This document shows positions 1-10,928 of a stretch of DNA of 64,000 nt, piece after piece. The translations under genes and the position numbers were made by a program. The DNA comes from Wolfiporia cocos (Eukaryota; Basidiomycota; Agaricomycetes; Polyporales; Phaeolaceae), in assembly GCA_029448655.1 (NCBI GenBank), contig JACCLO010000007.1:3534001-3598000 (forward strand), read 5' to 3'. Positions within the stretch are counted from its first letter, which is position 1, and the number at the start of each line of letters is the position of its first letter. Under the pieces are notes generated by a model, which was not told the DNA's origin, did no database searches, and worked only from the letters and a program-made list of their open reading frames with translations.

Positions 1-39
1 AATAGGGAAAAATAGGGAAAAATAAGAGAAACCGTGACA
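1..39 (-). mobile_element. Tail of an LTR of unidentified family
   Basis: An A-rich stretch ends in CCGTGACA at 39. Read on the minus strand this is a TGTCAC LTR start followed by T/A-rich sequence, as in the other LTRs here. The next five bases (40-44, GTAAG) fit a target-site duplication, because they continue the interrupted family-E-like LTR to the right. The rest of the element lies outside the window. Confidence 0.6.
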
Positions 40-346
40 GTAAGCCCACATTCCGTCGTACTATATACACGCTAGTGTCTACTACCGAGACTGCCCTAAA
101 CTACTGGTCTGTGCACCATGTAACTATGGGTCATGTGCTAGGTAACGAGTATGTAACAGTGTGACCATGAGTGACAGTACCTGAGGCGCGCGCTACCCTA
201 CAGCGCTAACCGGACGACCAGGTGACCTGCAATATCTGGGAGAGACGCTGGAGGTAGCTATGGAGTAGAGGCGCGGCGTACGCCTAGCGCCGCACATACA
301 ACCTATAGCGAGGGAGTCTAAATTAATAAAGGAATAATTTGTGACA
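40..346 (-). mobile_element. Truncated family-E-like LTR
   Basis: Diverged but alignable with the E LTRs at 4349-4909 and 12309-12869: both share CGCGCTACCCTACAGCGCTAAC and the run to ACCTATAGCGA, and both end in TGTGACA. Only the U3 side up to just past the TATA box (minus-strand TATATAG) is present. The R/U5 half is cut off by the element ending at 39. It may be a solo LTR inserted in the leader of element B or the 3' LTR of a reverse element; I cannot tell which. Confidence 0.7.
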
Positions 347-1323
347 GTATGCATCCCCTTAGGGGGCTTGAGGACAAGACGTATACTTGGGTTCTGGGGG
401 AAATATTATGCCTGATCCCCAAGGCTAAGGGGGCGCCTCTGTGCGCAGTATTGAGGACCCAGGACACCGCTTCTCTAGAAATAGGAAGTGGTTACTGCGG
501 CGATCACCACGTCTTCGCCCATATGACGTAAGGGCCTGTCATAAATTCTCAGAAATAGGTACCCCCCCTGTCTCGAACCAAGGGCTGTAGGGTACTATGG
601 TCATGTGACGTAGAATAGGCGGTCCCGCGTAGTGTAACGGTTACGCGTAGCATAGCGCGGCTACCCAGGCCACGTGATAGGCTTACGTATGCAGAGGCTG
701 TGTAGATAGCGCACGGACCCTTACTTGAGGGCGGGCCTTACTGCCTGCCACGCGCATCTCCTCATGTATATAAGGCTTGTCGTCTGGGGCTTACTCCCCA
801 GACTTGTCAATCTCGTTGTTGGGGGCGCTTCCCCTCTTACTGCTACCACTAGGCGTGCGCACTTGAGCCCAACCTTCTCACCTCGCTATGCGACTCCTAT
901 ACTGAGTCTTTACGGCGTTGTACCTCGTCTATACGACTTGGAGCAGGAGGATATGAGGCTATACGCGTATGTCCTATGTCAGTTTGTGACAGGGCCAGCC
1001 TTAGTCGCTTGCGACAGGGTCTGTGGGAAAGCCATAGCGCTTAAGCCAATAAGCCGGAGCTAACAAGTCTCCGGCTGTGGCGCCATCTGCTATCAGGTGG
1101 ATAAGCTCGCGTACTGGTCCCCATAGGTTCTAGGCTGGGAGTCCGGCTCCAGCGGTGTGTAAACACCCGAATCCGTTCCTGGCATGTAGGCCCATGACCA
1201 GTGTACCCCCCGTTTTCGACTCGAAAGTAGACCCTCATGCATACATCAAGAAGCAGATCTAGGCCCTTTTATTTTTAGACCCACACTTAGAATACGTAGT
1301 AGCTTACGTGTAAGAACCTAGCC
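347..1323 (+). other. Non-coding leader of element B
   Basis: About 520 bases upstream of ORF1 once the solo LTR at 537-991 is removed. It has no convincing coding frame. It holds pairing stretches like those in the leaders of families A and C, for example GCCGGAG/CTCCGGC around 1052-1074. B's 5' LTR and primer-binding site are not in the window, so the leader is probably incomplete. The short frames here are not gene-like. Confidence 0.55.
537..991 (+). mobile_element. Solo LTR, family H
   Basis: Starts TGTCATAA, ends TTTGTGACA, and is flanked by a perfect 5-bp duplication GGGCC (532-536 and 992-996). A TATATAAG box is at 767-774. An 8-bp perfect inverted repeat GTCTGGGG/CCCCAGAC (782-789/796-803, loop CTTACT) lies between TATA and the predicted start near 800. 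The layout resembles family G, but the sequence is a separate family. No internal region remains, as expected after LTR-LTR recombination. Confidence 0.93.
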
Positions 1324-2304
1324 ATGCCAGCCGACCGCCGCCCACGTGCCATGCAACCCCGCTACACTCCCAAAGAGATAAGGGAGCTGGAAGCGCAGGC
1401 AGAAGCACGCGAAGATGCGGAGCGTGAAAACGTCCGCGAAACCGAGGCCCAGCGCCTCGCCCGGAGAGAAGAGGAGTATGCGCGCCCCTACAGGCGCCTG
1501 CGCCGTGGAAGGGTCGAACTGACCTTGAGAACCGACACTCCGGTAGTCCTAGACCACATCCCCGCCCGGCTCACCAAAGAAGAACGACAAGACATCCAAA
1601 TCGAAGGACAACGAAACCGCCAGAAGCGAGAGATCCAAGACGCCCGCCGGCTTGAGCGGCAGCGAGCTCGAGACGCCCTCGCGCGATCTCGGGAAGTTGC
1701 AGCCCAGGCCAGGGCCGAGGAAGAAGCACGACAGCGCGAAGCAGAAGAGCTAGAACGTCACCAGAAACGGCACCAGGACTGGCTCGAGAACGGTGAGGGC
1801 CGATTTGGCCCAGAGGAAAGGATCGAACGGATCACCAACAAAATCAGGGTGGACTACAACTGGTTCCAGGAGAACATCGACAGTCTCCCCCCCTGGTGCG
1901 ATCTACGCGAGGTCAAGTGCACTGAAGCCCAGTGGTACTTAGCTCGCAAGTCCATGCCCCTCATCGCCCGCCTGACTCAGAAGTGCCAGGCCTTCTATGC
2001 TGCCATGAACCGCTCGCCCGGCAAACTCGACATGGAACTCGAGGTCTACTTAGACCACTACTTCGACGCTCTCGAAACAGCCGCCATCGCCTGGAGACGC
2101 TCTGTCATCCACGGACTTGTCACCAACAGGGAGATGCGCCGTTTCCTGCGCGACACCTCTAAGGTGGTCAAGTACGTCTTCGCAGACAGGGATCCCTACC
2201 GTCATCTCAAGCAGATAGCGGAAGGTCTTTTTGACAACCACATCGAGGTGTACGAACGATGGGAGTTCGAAAAAGGAGACAACGACGGGCTGGATCTAGC
2301 ATAA
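1324..2304 (+). CDS. ORF1 (pre-gag protein) of element B
   Basis: An intact 326-residue frame with its own ATG, lying before gag. I do not recognise the family. Residues ~15-150 are almost all charged (Arg, Glu, Lys) with heptad-like spacing, so a long coiled coil is likely. The C-terminal ~130 residues look globular and helical. A CTEAQW motif (~199-204) matches CTEKKW in the ORF1 of family C. Further on, TNREMRRF corresponds to TNRDWRIM in family A and KNEDLRRL in family C. The frame precedes gag by 186 nt and is not fused to it. A nucleic-acid-binding or assembly role would be a guess. It is open over its whole length although B's pol has two stop codons. Confidence 0.8.
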   Translation: MPADRRPRAMQPRYTPKEIRELEAQAEAREDAERENVRETEAQRLARREEEYARPYRRLRRGRVELTLRTDTPVVLDHIPARLTKEERQDIQIEGQRNRQKREIQDARRLERQRARDALARSREVAAQARAEEEARQREAEELERHQKRHQDWLENGEGRFGPEERIERITNKIRVDYNWFQENIDSLPPWCDLREVKCTEAQWYLARKSMPLIARLTQKCQAFYAAMNRSPGKLDMELEVYLDHYFDALETAAIAWRRSVIHGLVTNREMRRFLRDTSKVVKYVFADRDPYRHLKQIAEGLFDNHIEVYERWEFEKGDNDGLDLA

Positions 2305-2490
2305 AATATTTTGTAACATCGGTAGCAATGGATTGTTTTAAATTGGCATATTAGGTTCAGACGGATCTGAAAAGACCGTCCATGTAAGGTTCCACCTGAA
2401 AAGGGGAACACATCCTAGAAAATCTTTTTTCTCCTTTTAGAAACCCGAATCCGAGAAATTCCCAGAAAACTAACACGTTCCCAATCAGAA
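2305..2490 (+). promoter_or_regulatory. ORF1-gag spacer with two GAAA-loop hairpins
   Basis: Two hairpins with GAAA loops stand in a row. In 2360-2380, GACGG pairs with CCGTC and TCT with AGA, with a bulged A between the two stems. In 2390-2408, TTCC pairs with GGAA and CCT with AGG, again with a bulged A at the same place. Similar GNRA hairpins lie in the same spacer of family C and before ORF1 in family A. A packaging or translational role is inferred. Confidence 0.55.
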
Positions 2491-4348
2491 ATGCCAACCA
2501 CCCGCAGCCAAGCTGCCCGCCTCGCCTCAGAAAATGAAGGCGCAGGAGGCTCAGGAAACCAAGCTCCCAGCCGTCCCGTCACCCCAACCACACCCACTCA
2601 CACTCGAACGCGCCCGCCAGGGGCTTTCGATGAAAGTGTTATGTCGGGGATACAAGATCCATGGTTCGAACCAACCGAAGGAGGGGAAGCCACGGAAGCG
2701 AATCGGGCATTCAGGACTAACGTCCAGGCCCCGACCTACTTCCCAAAGCCGCATTACGAGAACCCGTTAGCGCCTCTAACGGAGGACACGGGAATCCGGG
2801 AACTCCCGGACACCGTAATACCGGCTCCACCTATCCCCAAACCCCTCGGTGTCTACGACAGGATCAGAATCGACCAGGAACAATTTGGTTATCCCACGCT
2901 GCCAGAAGTCATACAGAGTATTGGAGAACACATCGCCGACACTGACATAGACGAACCAGCTATACAGGCAGCCACCTCCAGCATGTACCTCTCCACCCAA
3001 CTCGCAAAGACCTACACGGACCATGTGCTCACCAAACAACGAGGGCGCATCGACCAACGCCTACAACTCTATCACCGCAAATACAACGAAGTTCGAAACT
3101 ACGCCCGGTATCTACACCAACGGGTACTCGACCTTGAGAATCGAGACACGGCTGTTTTCCAGGACCCACTTGATGTCCTGCGTGCCGACCTCGAAAAGGT
3201 TAAGAAGGCCCAACCCGGTAACGTTACGATCACGGCAATCCCCGCATCCGCGCAGAAGGAAATCGACGACCTAAAAGCTCAGGTCGCCGCACTCACCAAC
3301 GCAGCCTCCACTACTAGTGGTAACATCACAGTGGCACCCCGTCCAACCCCGCCAGCGTCTTTCTCAGGCGAAGGAAAGGACAACGTGGAGGAGTGGTTGT
3401 TCAAGGTCAACGTGTACCACGAACACATGAAGTACACGACCGACAAAGCGCGCATCGGAGACGCCCTGACCCGAATCACCGGGACGGCATTCAAGTACTT
3501 CACCAACTTACAGGAGAAGTACAGCGCCGGGGGAAATATCGGTACCTGGGCAGAATTCAAAACACGATTAAAGCGGACATACGAGAAGAAGACGCAGAAG
3601 GAGGTCGCACAAAATGAGTTGGAGGCTTTCTCAGGAGACGCAGGAATTGCAAGGTGCAAGAAATCATTCTTCACCTACTGCGAAGAATTCCGCCAGCTAG
3701 CCAAGCTGACAGGATACGAAAACGCGTCCCTCCGAAAGAAGCTGGAGGACACTCTGCCGGCTGACTTGAAAAAGCAGTTTGGCGTATTCGAATCTATGGG
3801 AATGGGCTTCAAAGCCCCGGAGCAATGGGAGGCGTATCTCGACGCCAATATAAATCTTTATAAGAAGACGAACCCCAACGATTTGGAGGGGCAACACATC
3901 TTCGTGAAGAACGAGAAAAAGAGGAAGGATACGGCGCCTGCAAAGGCGACCACTACTACTACCTCGGAGAAGAAGAAGAGCGCGCCCAAAGACCCGGACA
4001 CCAAGCCATTGCCGGCTAGTGCTCCGAAAGGGTCGAAATGGGTAAGGAACAAGTTCAACAAACTTGTTCTATGGTGGCCGCCCCACCAGTGCGCCAAATG
4101 CGGGCGCCCAAACTGTACCTTCCCCGAGGACAAGTGCAAGTGGGTCGACAAGGCCAAGACGGACTCGAAGGGGGCTCAACAATCTACCAGCGGCAACCCC
4201 CCCGCATACAAACAGCAGTCCGGCCAGAAAGGCGGCCGCTTCGTCAAGGTGACCACTACCGAAACGTGGATCCCCGACGGCGAAGAAGAATCTTCGGGCT
4301 CTTCCCCAGCCCCGTCCTCCGCGCGCATTGAAGAAGTTGTGGAGAAAC
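2491..4348 (+). pseudogene. gag: gag of element B, 5' part (split by insertion)
   Basis: Structural protein of the virus-like particle. The ATG at 2491 opens MPTTRSQAARLASEN. The N-terminal half is Pro/Thr-rich with a coiled-coil stretch. A Ty3-type capsid follows, from PASFSGEGKDNVEEWLFKV (~residue 289) through FKYFTNLQ and TWAEFKTRLKRTY to ~residue 460. Then comes a Lys-rich tail and an atypical knuckle, C-x2-C-x4-C-x6-C (CAKCGRPNCTF..., near 4090-4137), with Cys where His is usual. The frame is open to 4348, where an E element entered (duplication GAAAC). The rest is at 12875-13014; removing the insert keeps the frame and gives 665 residues. Confidence 0.88.
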
Positions 4349-4909
4349 TGACACAGACTTACAACGTCTGTGGGACCCTGGCTACAGGGGAGTCCCTATA
4401 AGCCTTACAAGGCGGTGTGACAAGTCGCAACGGCGACGTCGGCTGTATCCCATGGGGGAACTCCTAAGTCGACGCGTCGAGACTGCACACAGTCAAGCAA
4501 GTCAGAGAGGGCCCCCGGGGCAGCGTCGCACACAGGCAGAATGCAAGAGAGGAGCCAGAGGCTCAGTTGCCGAGAATCCTAAAGATGGGGAAGTAAGTCC
4601 CCATCTTGTCGTACTTATACATGCATAGCTGACCAGTAATGGTCGCCCTAAAGTCGCGGCCTGTGCGCAGTAACTACCAGGGCACATGATATGTAACTAT
4701 ATGTGACGACATGTGGACGGTGTGACCCTAACATGAGTACCTAAGATGCGCGCTACCCTACAGCGCTAACCTATGGTCAGATGATCTAGATAGAGTCCTG
4801 GACGGGCGCTGGAGGTGGCTGAGGATCAGGGAAGCGCGCGCGCACCTAGCGGCGCCTATAATACCTATAGCGAAGGAATGTAGAACCCCCCACTGGGAAT
4901 TCTGTGACA

Positions 4910-5659
4910 TTACCCCCCCTCTCAAAAAACGTCGTCCCGACGTTGTACCTATAACCTACGACGCGACATTCCTTTGGTTGAGTTTTGATGTCTGGCACCT
5001 GTCGTCTTCCCAGGTGGAAGTTCCAGACATGGCGGTCCTGTCCGCCATTGGGTGTGCGAAGGAGAGTTGACCATGCAGGAGACATTGGAGAGCCCGGCGA
5101 CCCCTGTTTCCTTACATGCCTGACGTGAGCGAGTGAGGCGGGCTAGCGGTGAGCGCAGAGGCTACGTGGGATAGGGCACCACCCCCATTCCTAGTGTACG
5201 CCGACTTGGCTCCGCGTGACGCGCCGACCTCCGACTATGTTGGGCCCTCGTTGATTAAGTACCTAGTCGATTTTCTATATTCATCTTGTTGACCGTCGGT
5301 GTGGGGTTGGGAGACCCTCGCGGGTTCCCTTCGCATACCCACAGGTCAAGGATTGGTGAGCTGACTCCTGCCGCCCAGGGGTGATGGCAAGGATGCACTG
5401 TGCCTCCACACGCGCGTACATTCCCTTTGCAGGGGTGACGGCGGCGGGCCCTGAACGCGGCTTATACCTGTTGACCCCGCTACCCTGTTGTTCATGGGGG
5501 GCGGACTTGCTTTTTACTCCTCGCGGCCGCTTTGCCAGGTGTAACGCTTAGATGGGGGCTCGTAAATCTACGGACCTCTGGGTCTTCTCCCAAGAGGCTG
5601 CCCCGCCGCGTTGCCTTGGCGACCTGCGAGTGAAAAACCCTCGGCCCCAGCGCAAGTGG
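4910..5659 (-). other. Non-coding interior of the E element
   Basis: 750 bases between the 3' LTR and the nested solo LTR; 33 more bases (12276-12308) lie on the far side. On the minus strand it ends in a polypurine tract (GAGAGGGGGGTAA) against the LTR, preceded by a perfect 7-bp hairpin AACGTCG/CGACGTT with a 3-nt loop (4928-4944). I see no gene or relic of gag or pol. Confidence 0.8.
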
Positions 5660-5976
5660 TGTCACAGAATTCCCAGTGGGGGGTTCTACATTCCTTCGCT
5701 ATAGGTATTATAGGCGCCGCTAGGTGCGCGCGCGCTTCCCTGATCCTCAGCCACCTCCAGCGCCCGTCCAGGACTCTATCTAGATCATCTGACCATAGGT
5801 TAGCGCTGTAGGGTAGCGCGCATCTTAGGTACTCATGTTAGGGTCACACCGTCCACATGTCGTCACATATAGTTACATATCATGTGCCCTGGTAGTTACT
5901 GCGCACAGGCCGCGACTTTAGGGCGACCATTACTGGTCAGCTATGCATGTATAAGTACGACAAGATGGGGACTTAC

Positions 5977-7069
5977 TGACACAGATGGCTCTGTGGGACT
6001 CACCAAGCCAGTATCCTGCGATGAACTAGGCGACTTAGGTGAGGAAGAGGTTATCAGGCACGGTAGTAGGTGGAAGGTTCTTCTACGGCGCACGCCGAGA
6101 AGAATAGAACTAAGGTTATAGGCCGTCAAGGCCCTACTTATATACACATATTTAACGGGTCATGTGCTACTGTATAGTGCATGCCCGATAAGGAGTGTGG
6201 GCTTGGTTGCCATAAGGGCGACCAAGTGATACGACTACTCTACAAAGGCCGTGACCCGCCGGTAATGGCCGAGCCAATGGTAAAAGAGAGAGCGTGTGGT
6301 CTCATCGTTAGATGGACATGTGAAGACGGGCGCAGCCCGGGTATAAGGGATGCCGGTTGCCGGATACCGTGAGGTATAATGGCGATTGGCCGGTCATCGT
6401 GTGCTGACCAAGGCGGAACGCCGAGGTCGTAATGCTATTGGGCCAGCAGGCACCGTAGCATGTGATATGTCCGGACCGGAAGGTTACCGGAACATATGGT
6501 GGTCTTAGCCGTGAGGCGAGGACCGGTGTTTGGGCAACGCCGTGATGGCGGAAGCCCGGGACTTGGAGACCGCCGAGTCCGTGGGATGGCCGAGAAGGCC
6601 GAGCCTATAGCGATATTGCCTTGGTGCTAATATAGTGCTATTTGGCCGTGTTGCCATTATTATGCGAAGGCGTGGCGCGCCTGAGGTGCCATTGTGATCA
6701 AGGATCTTATGGCGGTGGGGAGCCGGTAAGGCTGACCCAATAGTACAAGGCCGCGAGGCACTGTTTGTACTTGTGGACATTATTATGCGAGCGTGCCGCG
6801 CTCGGCCTATCATTATGATCTAGGATCTATGACGTGGCTGGTCTTGCTCTGACGGGCGAGACCTGTATGACGTAGCCGTACTATGCTATTGGACCGGAAG
6901 GTGCCGTAGCGTTATGTAAGCTGGTCATGTGGTGATAAGCCCAGTTAAGAGCTTGTCGTGGTGGCAATGGGAGTTAACCCGTAGATAACTTGTAGGTAGA
7001 CGTATAAATCCCAGGTAAATTGCTATAATCGTAGGAAAAATGCTGTAAGCCCCAGATAAATCTGTGACA
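5977..7069 (-). repeat. 3' LTR of the D LARD
   Basis: Read on the minus strand it runs TGTCACAGATTTATCTGGGG to CATCTGTGTCA. Minus-strand TATATAAG (6138-6145) lies 33 nt before AGTTCTATTCT. The inverted repeat AGGCC/GGCCCT (6120-6135) is between them. The interior polypurine tract adjoins at 7070-7083. Confidence 0.93.
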
Positions 7070-7139
7070 TTACCCCCGCTTTAGGTTTCATCGTCCCTGA
7101 TGAAACTATTCCTCATTGTGTACGTCCCAAGAGCGGTAT

Positions 7140-7350
7140 AACGCGTGATGACGAAGTGTCAAATGCCGTTAAGTTGCTGCTTCAATTTTTCAATTGAACA
7201 GGGATAAATGGGAGTTTCAGGACTTGTGGATGGAGCCTGAGCGTGGAAGGCGATTTTATTCCTTATTGATTTGTAACGCGTGATAGCAGAGTGCTAAATG
7301 CCATTACTAGCGATTATCAACGCGTGATGACCGAGAGGTCAAATGCCGTT
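7140..7350. repeat. Three dispersed hairpin repeats in the LARD
   Basis: Units at 7140-7170, 7275-7305 and 7319-7350 share AACGCGTGAT at the left and AAATGCC(G/A)TT at the right. The inner arms differ but pair in each: TGAC/GTCA, TAGCA/TGCTA and TGACC/GGTCA, with loops of 3-5 nt. Confidence 0.75.
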
Positions 7351-10300
7351 GTTAGGGAAGGATAGTCTTGTTACTAGAGTGTGTTGTCATTGTGCACGCG
7401 GATCCTAAGAGGAAGGGCTTTCCTGTTATCGCTGAAGGTGTTCAAGTGCCTTTTCGCGACCTTTGTCGGATTGTTGCTTTTGCTTATGACGTTACTCGTA
7501 GTAGAAGGCGATATGGAAATGGTCTACATATAGTGCCTTTGAAGTCTACTAGTAATCTGTACTCCAATAGCTTGCCAAGCATATTAGAGGGTGCATTGTG
7601 TCGTTGTACGTATTTCGGATAGCATTGTGCGATATTCCTTAGAGTGAGGGCTTCACTGTTAGCTCTGGAGATTTTCTAGTGTCTCTTCGAGCCCTTGTGC
7701 GGATATGTTGCTTATGCGTAGTACCCATTGAGTGTAACATAGCGGTGCTTTTTCGACGTCTATTGCCTAGCAGTGAAAGGGATTGCAAGTTCCTTCGTGG
7801 CGGGTGTCTTAGGCTTGTTGCTTGTACAGGGGTAATCCTACTTTGTACGACTTATGCGGTTGAACGGTTATTAAAGGACGTCGCCTTATGAACGTTTATG
7901 AGGCGTCGCCTCCCTAGTATCGCAAGTACTAAGCGTGAGACATTTGTCAATGCCCATTTGTTACAGGGGTTGTGTCCCCTAGTTAGATTGCTTCTAAGTA
8001 GCGATCTCTTCGGAGTCGTAAGTTCCGGAATGAAGCTGTGCCTTCGTTGTTGTATGCACTATTTATTAACGAGTAGGCTTCTCGTGTAAAACCCCATAGT
8101 ATAGGTACTAATCATTGTGCATTATGTTCATATGCTTATGATTGTATTCCCTAATACTGTAGTGTCGTTGCCGTAGTGAGGCCTTATTGGGTAACCGTGA
8201 GAACATACATCCTTGTCAGGAGTTGTCTCGTAAAGGTATATCCCGTAAGGGCTGAGGTCACGTAGTGGCGATGACGGTAGTTTCCAATGTGCTTGTATGT
8301 CGTTAAAGTCGTTCTTCGATTGAGTATGACATTGTAAGCGTGGGAACTGGGATGATCGTGGGGAAGGATATATTTCGCTATTGGATAGATAGCTACTATA
8401 TTCCTATTACAGGGTTGTCGTCCATATACGAATAGGACAGTACGAGCATGAATGAGGGTAATCAGGCCTCTTAGTGCATGTCGTTGGTTGCTTTAATGAC
8501 CGTAAGGTACATTTGTAAGCGTGGGATAGTGGACTTGTTAAGGTCCTAGATGCGAAATTAGGGTTTCCACCCCCTCTTTCACGTTTGATCTCCCGATCGA
8601 ACCTATCCAGATGGTTTTGGTTTTTAAAGAGGTTAAACCGCCTCTATACCCAGATAAGGGTGGGTGGATGTGGGCCGAAGGTATTCTTGACGTATATCCA
8701 TATACGGCTGTATCCAGTAGTCGCTCGCATATGCGACCAGATTTTTATACTAAGGTTTCCAAGCCCTAGTTTGTCGGAATCGAAGGGTTTTCCAGGCCCA
8801 TATTCGATGTAGTGACGAGATGTAATCCTTTCTTGACGTAAGGATACAGATCCGGATTTATTTATTGCGCGTCTCGACGGCGCAGGTTTCCGTAAACCAA
8901 GCAAATAAATGATAACCGATTGCCAAATCGGCTTGATTGTCCTAATAAGGGGGGCTCCCTTGTTATCTCTGGAAGTTTTCGAGTGCTTCTTCGAGACCTT
9001 TTGCGGACGATCGCATTGAATTGCTAAGGTGTATTTTTCGAATTCGGTTATTCTCCCCACAGAGAAAAGTTGAATCGAAGTGAAATCAAAGGTGAGGTAG
9101 CGAGCCTCGTGACGAATTTTGCGAGTGGCGTGCGAAATTGTCGATTTCAATACAGGGGGGGAACCGGTTGGAAACCGGTGTGGATTCGGCGATTGTGCGA
9201 GAATGCCGAATGAAGTGTGATTCTAGAAGCCTTGCGGCCTCCGCTACACTTCAAGGGAACGCGTATCAATAGCGTGGGTCCCTTGTTTTCCTTTCCTCTA
9301 ACCCAGATTGCAAGATTCAATGAAGTAATCTTGTTGCGATCTGTTTGTACGTGGGTGGCTGGTGGAAACAGCGCTGTACCCAATTATTTATAGACGCTTG
9401 TCAGACGTCTCTTTCCAAACGGATGGTAATTTCCTTTTCAGGAATTCCATTACCGGAAGGGGTGCCCCCGTTCAAAGGTTCTTATGACATGTGACCAAAT
9501 GACAGATGCTCAATAACCCGAATCCCCTTTTCAGGAGCGAAGACCGAAGTCAAACGGGCGCCGACGGATTATGTGAATCCTAATCGACTTGGTACTTAGG
9601 CATTCCCATAGTAATGATAGTTATAAGCATATATTTGCCAAGCGTACGCGATCCTACGTCTAAGGGAACAGGTACTAGTATCGTTCTTCGATTGACTAAG
9701 TGTACCCGTAAGACGTAAAGGTTGCTTTTTATGTACATAAGCGACCTTAACCAGGCTTAGATAACCTGGGAACCAGCAGGCGACGCAGGATTTCCAGAGG
9801 CGAATACAAATGCTATTGGACGGTTTCTAAGCTACTTTACAAAGTAAGCTACTAGGAGCCGCCGCTAAAACTACATATTTATCTACTTATTGACTGGGAT
9901 ACCAGGGTACCTGAAAGAGAGCTCGTCATCAGCGATCAACGCTGAGTGGTCATGTCTAACACAAGAAGAACGGGGGCATGGTTAGGGGCGCCCTTGTCAG
10001 GACGCCGCGCGGAAGTTAGCCGACAGGTGTCTTCATCGAAGCGCGCGACTTCCTCCTAGCGAGAGAGTCGGTGACTGCCAGCATTTGACAGGCTGGGTCA
10101 CATGGTTGGGAATAGGATACACAGCCCATTTCCTCGCGGAGATGAGCTGGAAAGTGGTCGCAGTATTACACCGCGACCGGTCCACGCTTTAGTGGTAAGG
10201 CTTGCCATCTATAGCCACCTGGGTGTCACATCAGGGCTAAAAAACCATCCGTCGATCTAGGATCGCGCATTCACGAGCGCTCCACACATCAAAGATGGTG

Positions 10301-10915
10301 GGCAACGCCGCATGCTTCCGGTGGGGCCCCAAATCCGTTTAACCCAGGCTCGCACGCCGAGCTGCCCGTAGGACTTACGCTATTGGCTACCGCGAGTGAC
10401 CTCGGCCGGTTTGACCTTGCGAGTCTCACCGCCTCACCACTTGGATTCCCCAAAGGAGATCCCAAGCGGGCCCCTTACGCCTGGGGGGCGGCTTTGGAAG
10501 ATTCCCACACCCAACTAAGGGAATACGCCGAAGCGCATATCCCTATGGGGATCCTACTGGTAGTGTTGGGTCCCTGAACAGGGATTGCCAAGACAGGGGG
10601 CTGCGCGCACACAGGCAGACGGTCCCCTTTTCCCAATAGGCGGGTCTCAACCGCTGGCACCAGCAACCTTGTCAGGAAGCCGGCGCCTCTCCTTAACCCT
10701 GGAGTCCGGGTTCGCAGGACGCATGCTGCTGATTAGGCAAGCAGCGCCCCACTGGGTGGCAGCAGGCCGCTAAGCCCGCCGCCGATGTATCCCATATCCG
10801 CAACCACGGAGCATACATCCCCTTTGCAGGAGAGTAGAGGCCCCTGCGCTATCTCAGACACCTGTAGGAGGAAAAACCCAGGCGCCACCAGTTAAGGAGG
10901 CGCAGGGGGGTAGGT

Positions 10916-10928
10916 AGTTCTATTCTTA
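10916..10928 (-). promoter_or_regulatory. Self-priming site of the D LARD
   Basis: Reading left from the 5' LTR (10929) on the minus strand: TA, then AGAATAGAACT. The LTR carries the reverse complement AGTTCTATTCT on the minus strand at 11053-11063, 33 nt after its TATA box. This is the Tf1-type arrangement in which the RNA 5' end primes minus-strand synthesis. Confidence 0.85.

Larger units (their letters stand above)
7070..10928 (-). other. Non-coding interior of the D LARD
   Basis: No reading frame looks like protein; frames up to 168 codons are present but of random composition. In element order (right to left) it holds the primer site, ~1 kb of leader clearly related to the leader of coding family A (shared blocks around 10380-10660), GAAA-loop hairpins at 9425-9454 and 9524-9537, then unique sequence with repeated hairpins (7140-7350), a GTTTCATC/GATGAAAC hairpin (7085-7106) and the polypurine tract. 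A second, older copy at 20953-22670 is collinear. Confidence 0.85.

Noticed and set aside
6505..6813. 102-codon frame repeated at 6505, 11457, 20074, 26422 and 53458
   Set aside because: It repeats because it lies inside D LTRs, in U3. Conservation is due to the LTR, and I find no sign of coding selection.
8644..9150. 168-codon reverse frame in the D LARD
   Set aside because: The older D copy (20953-22670) breaks the frame with many indels and the residue make-up is random, so it is not a gene.
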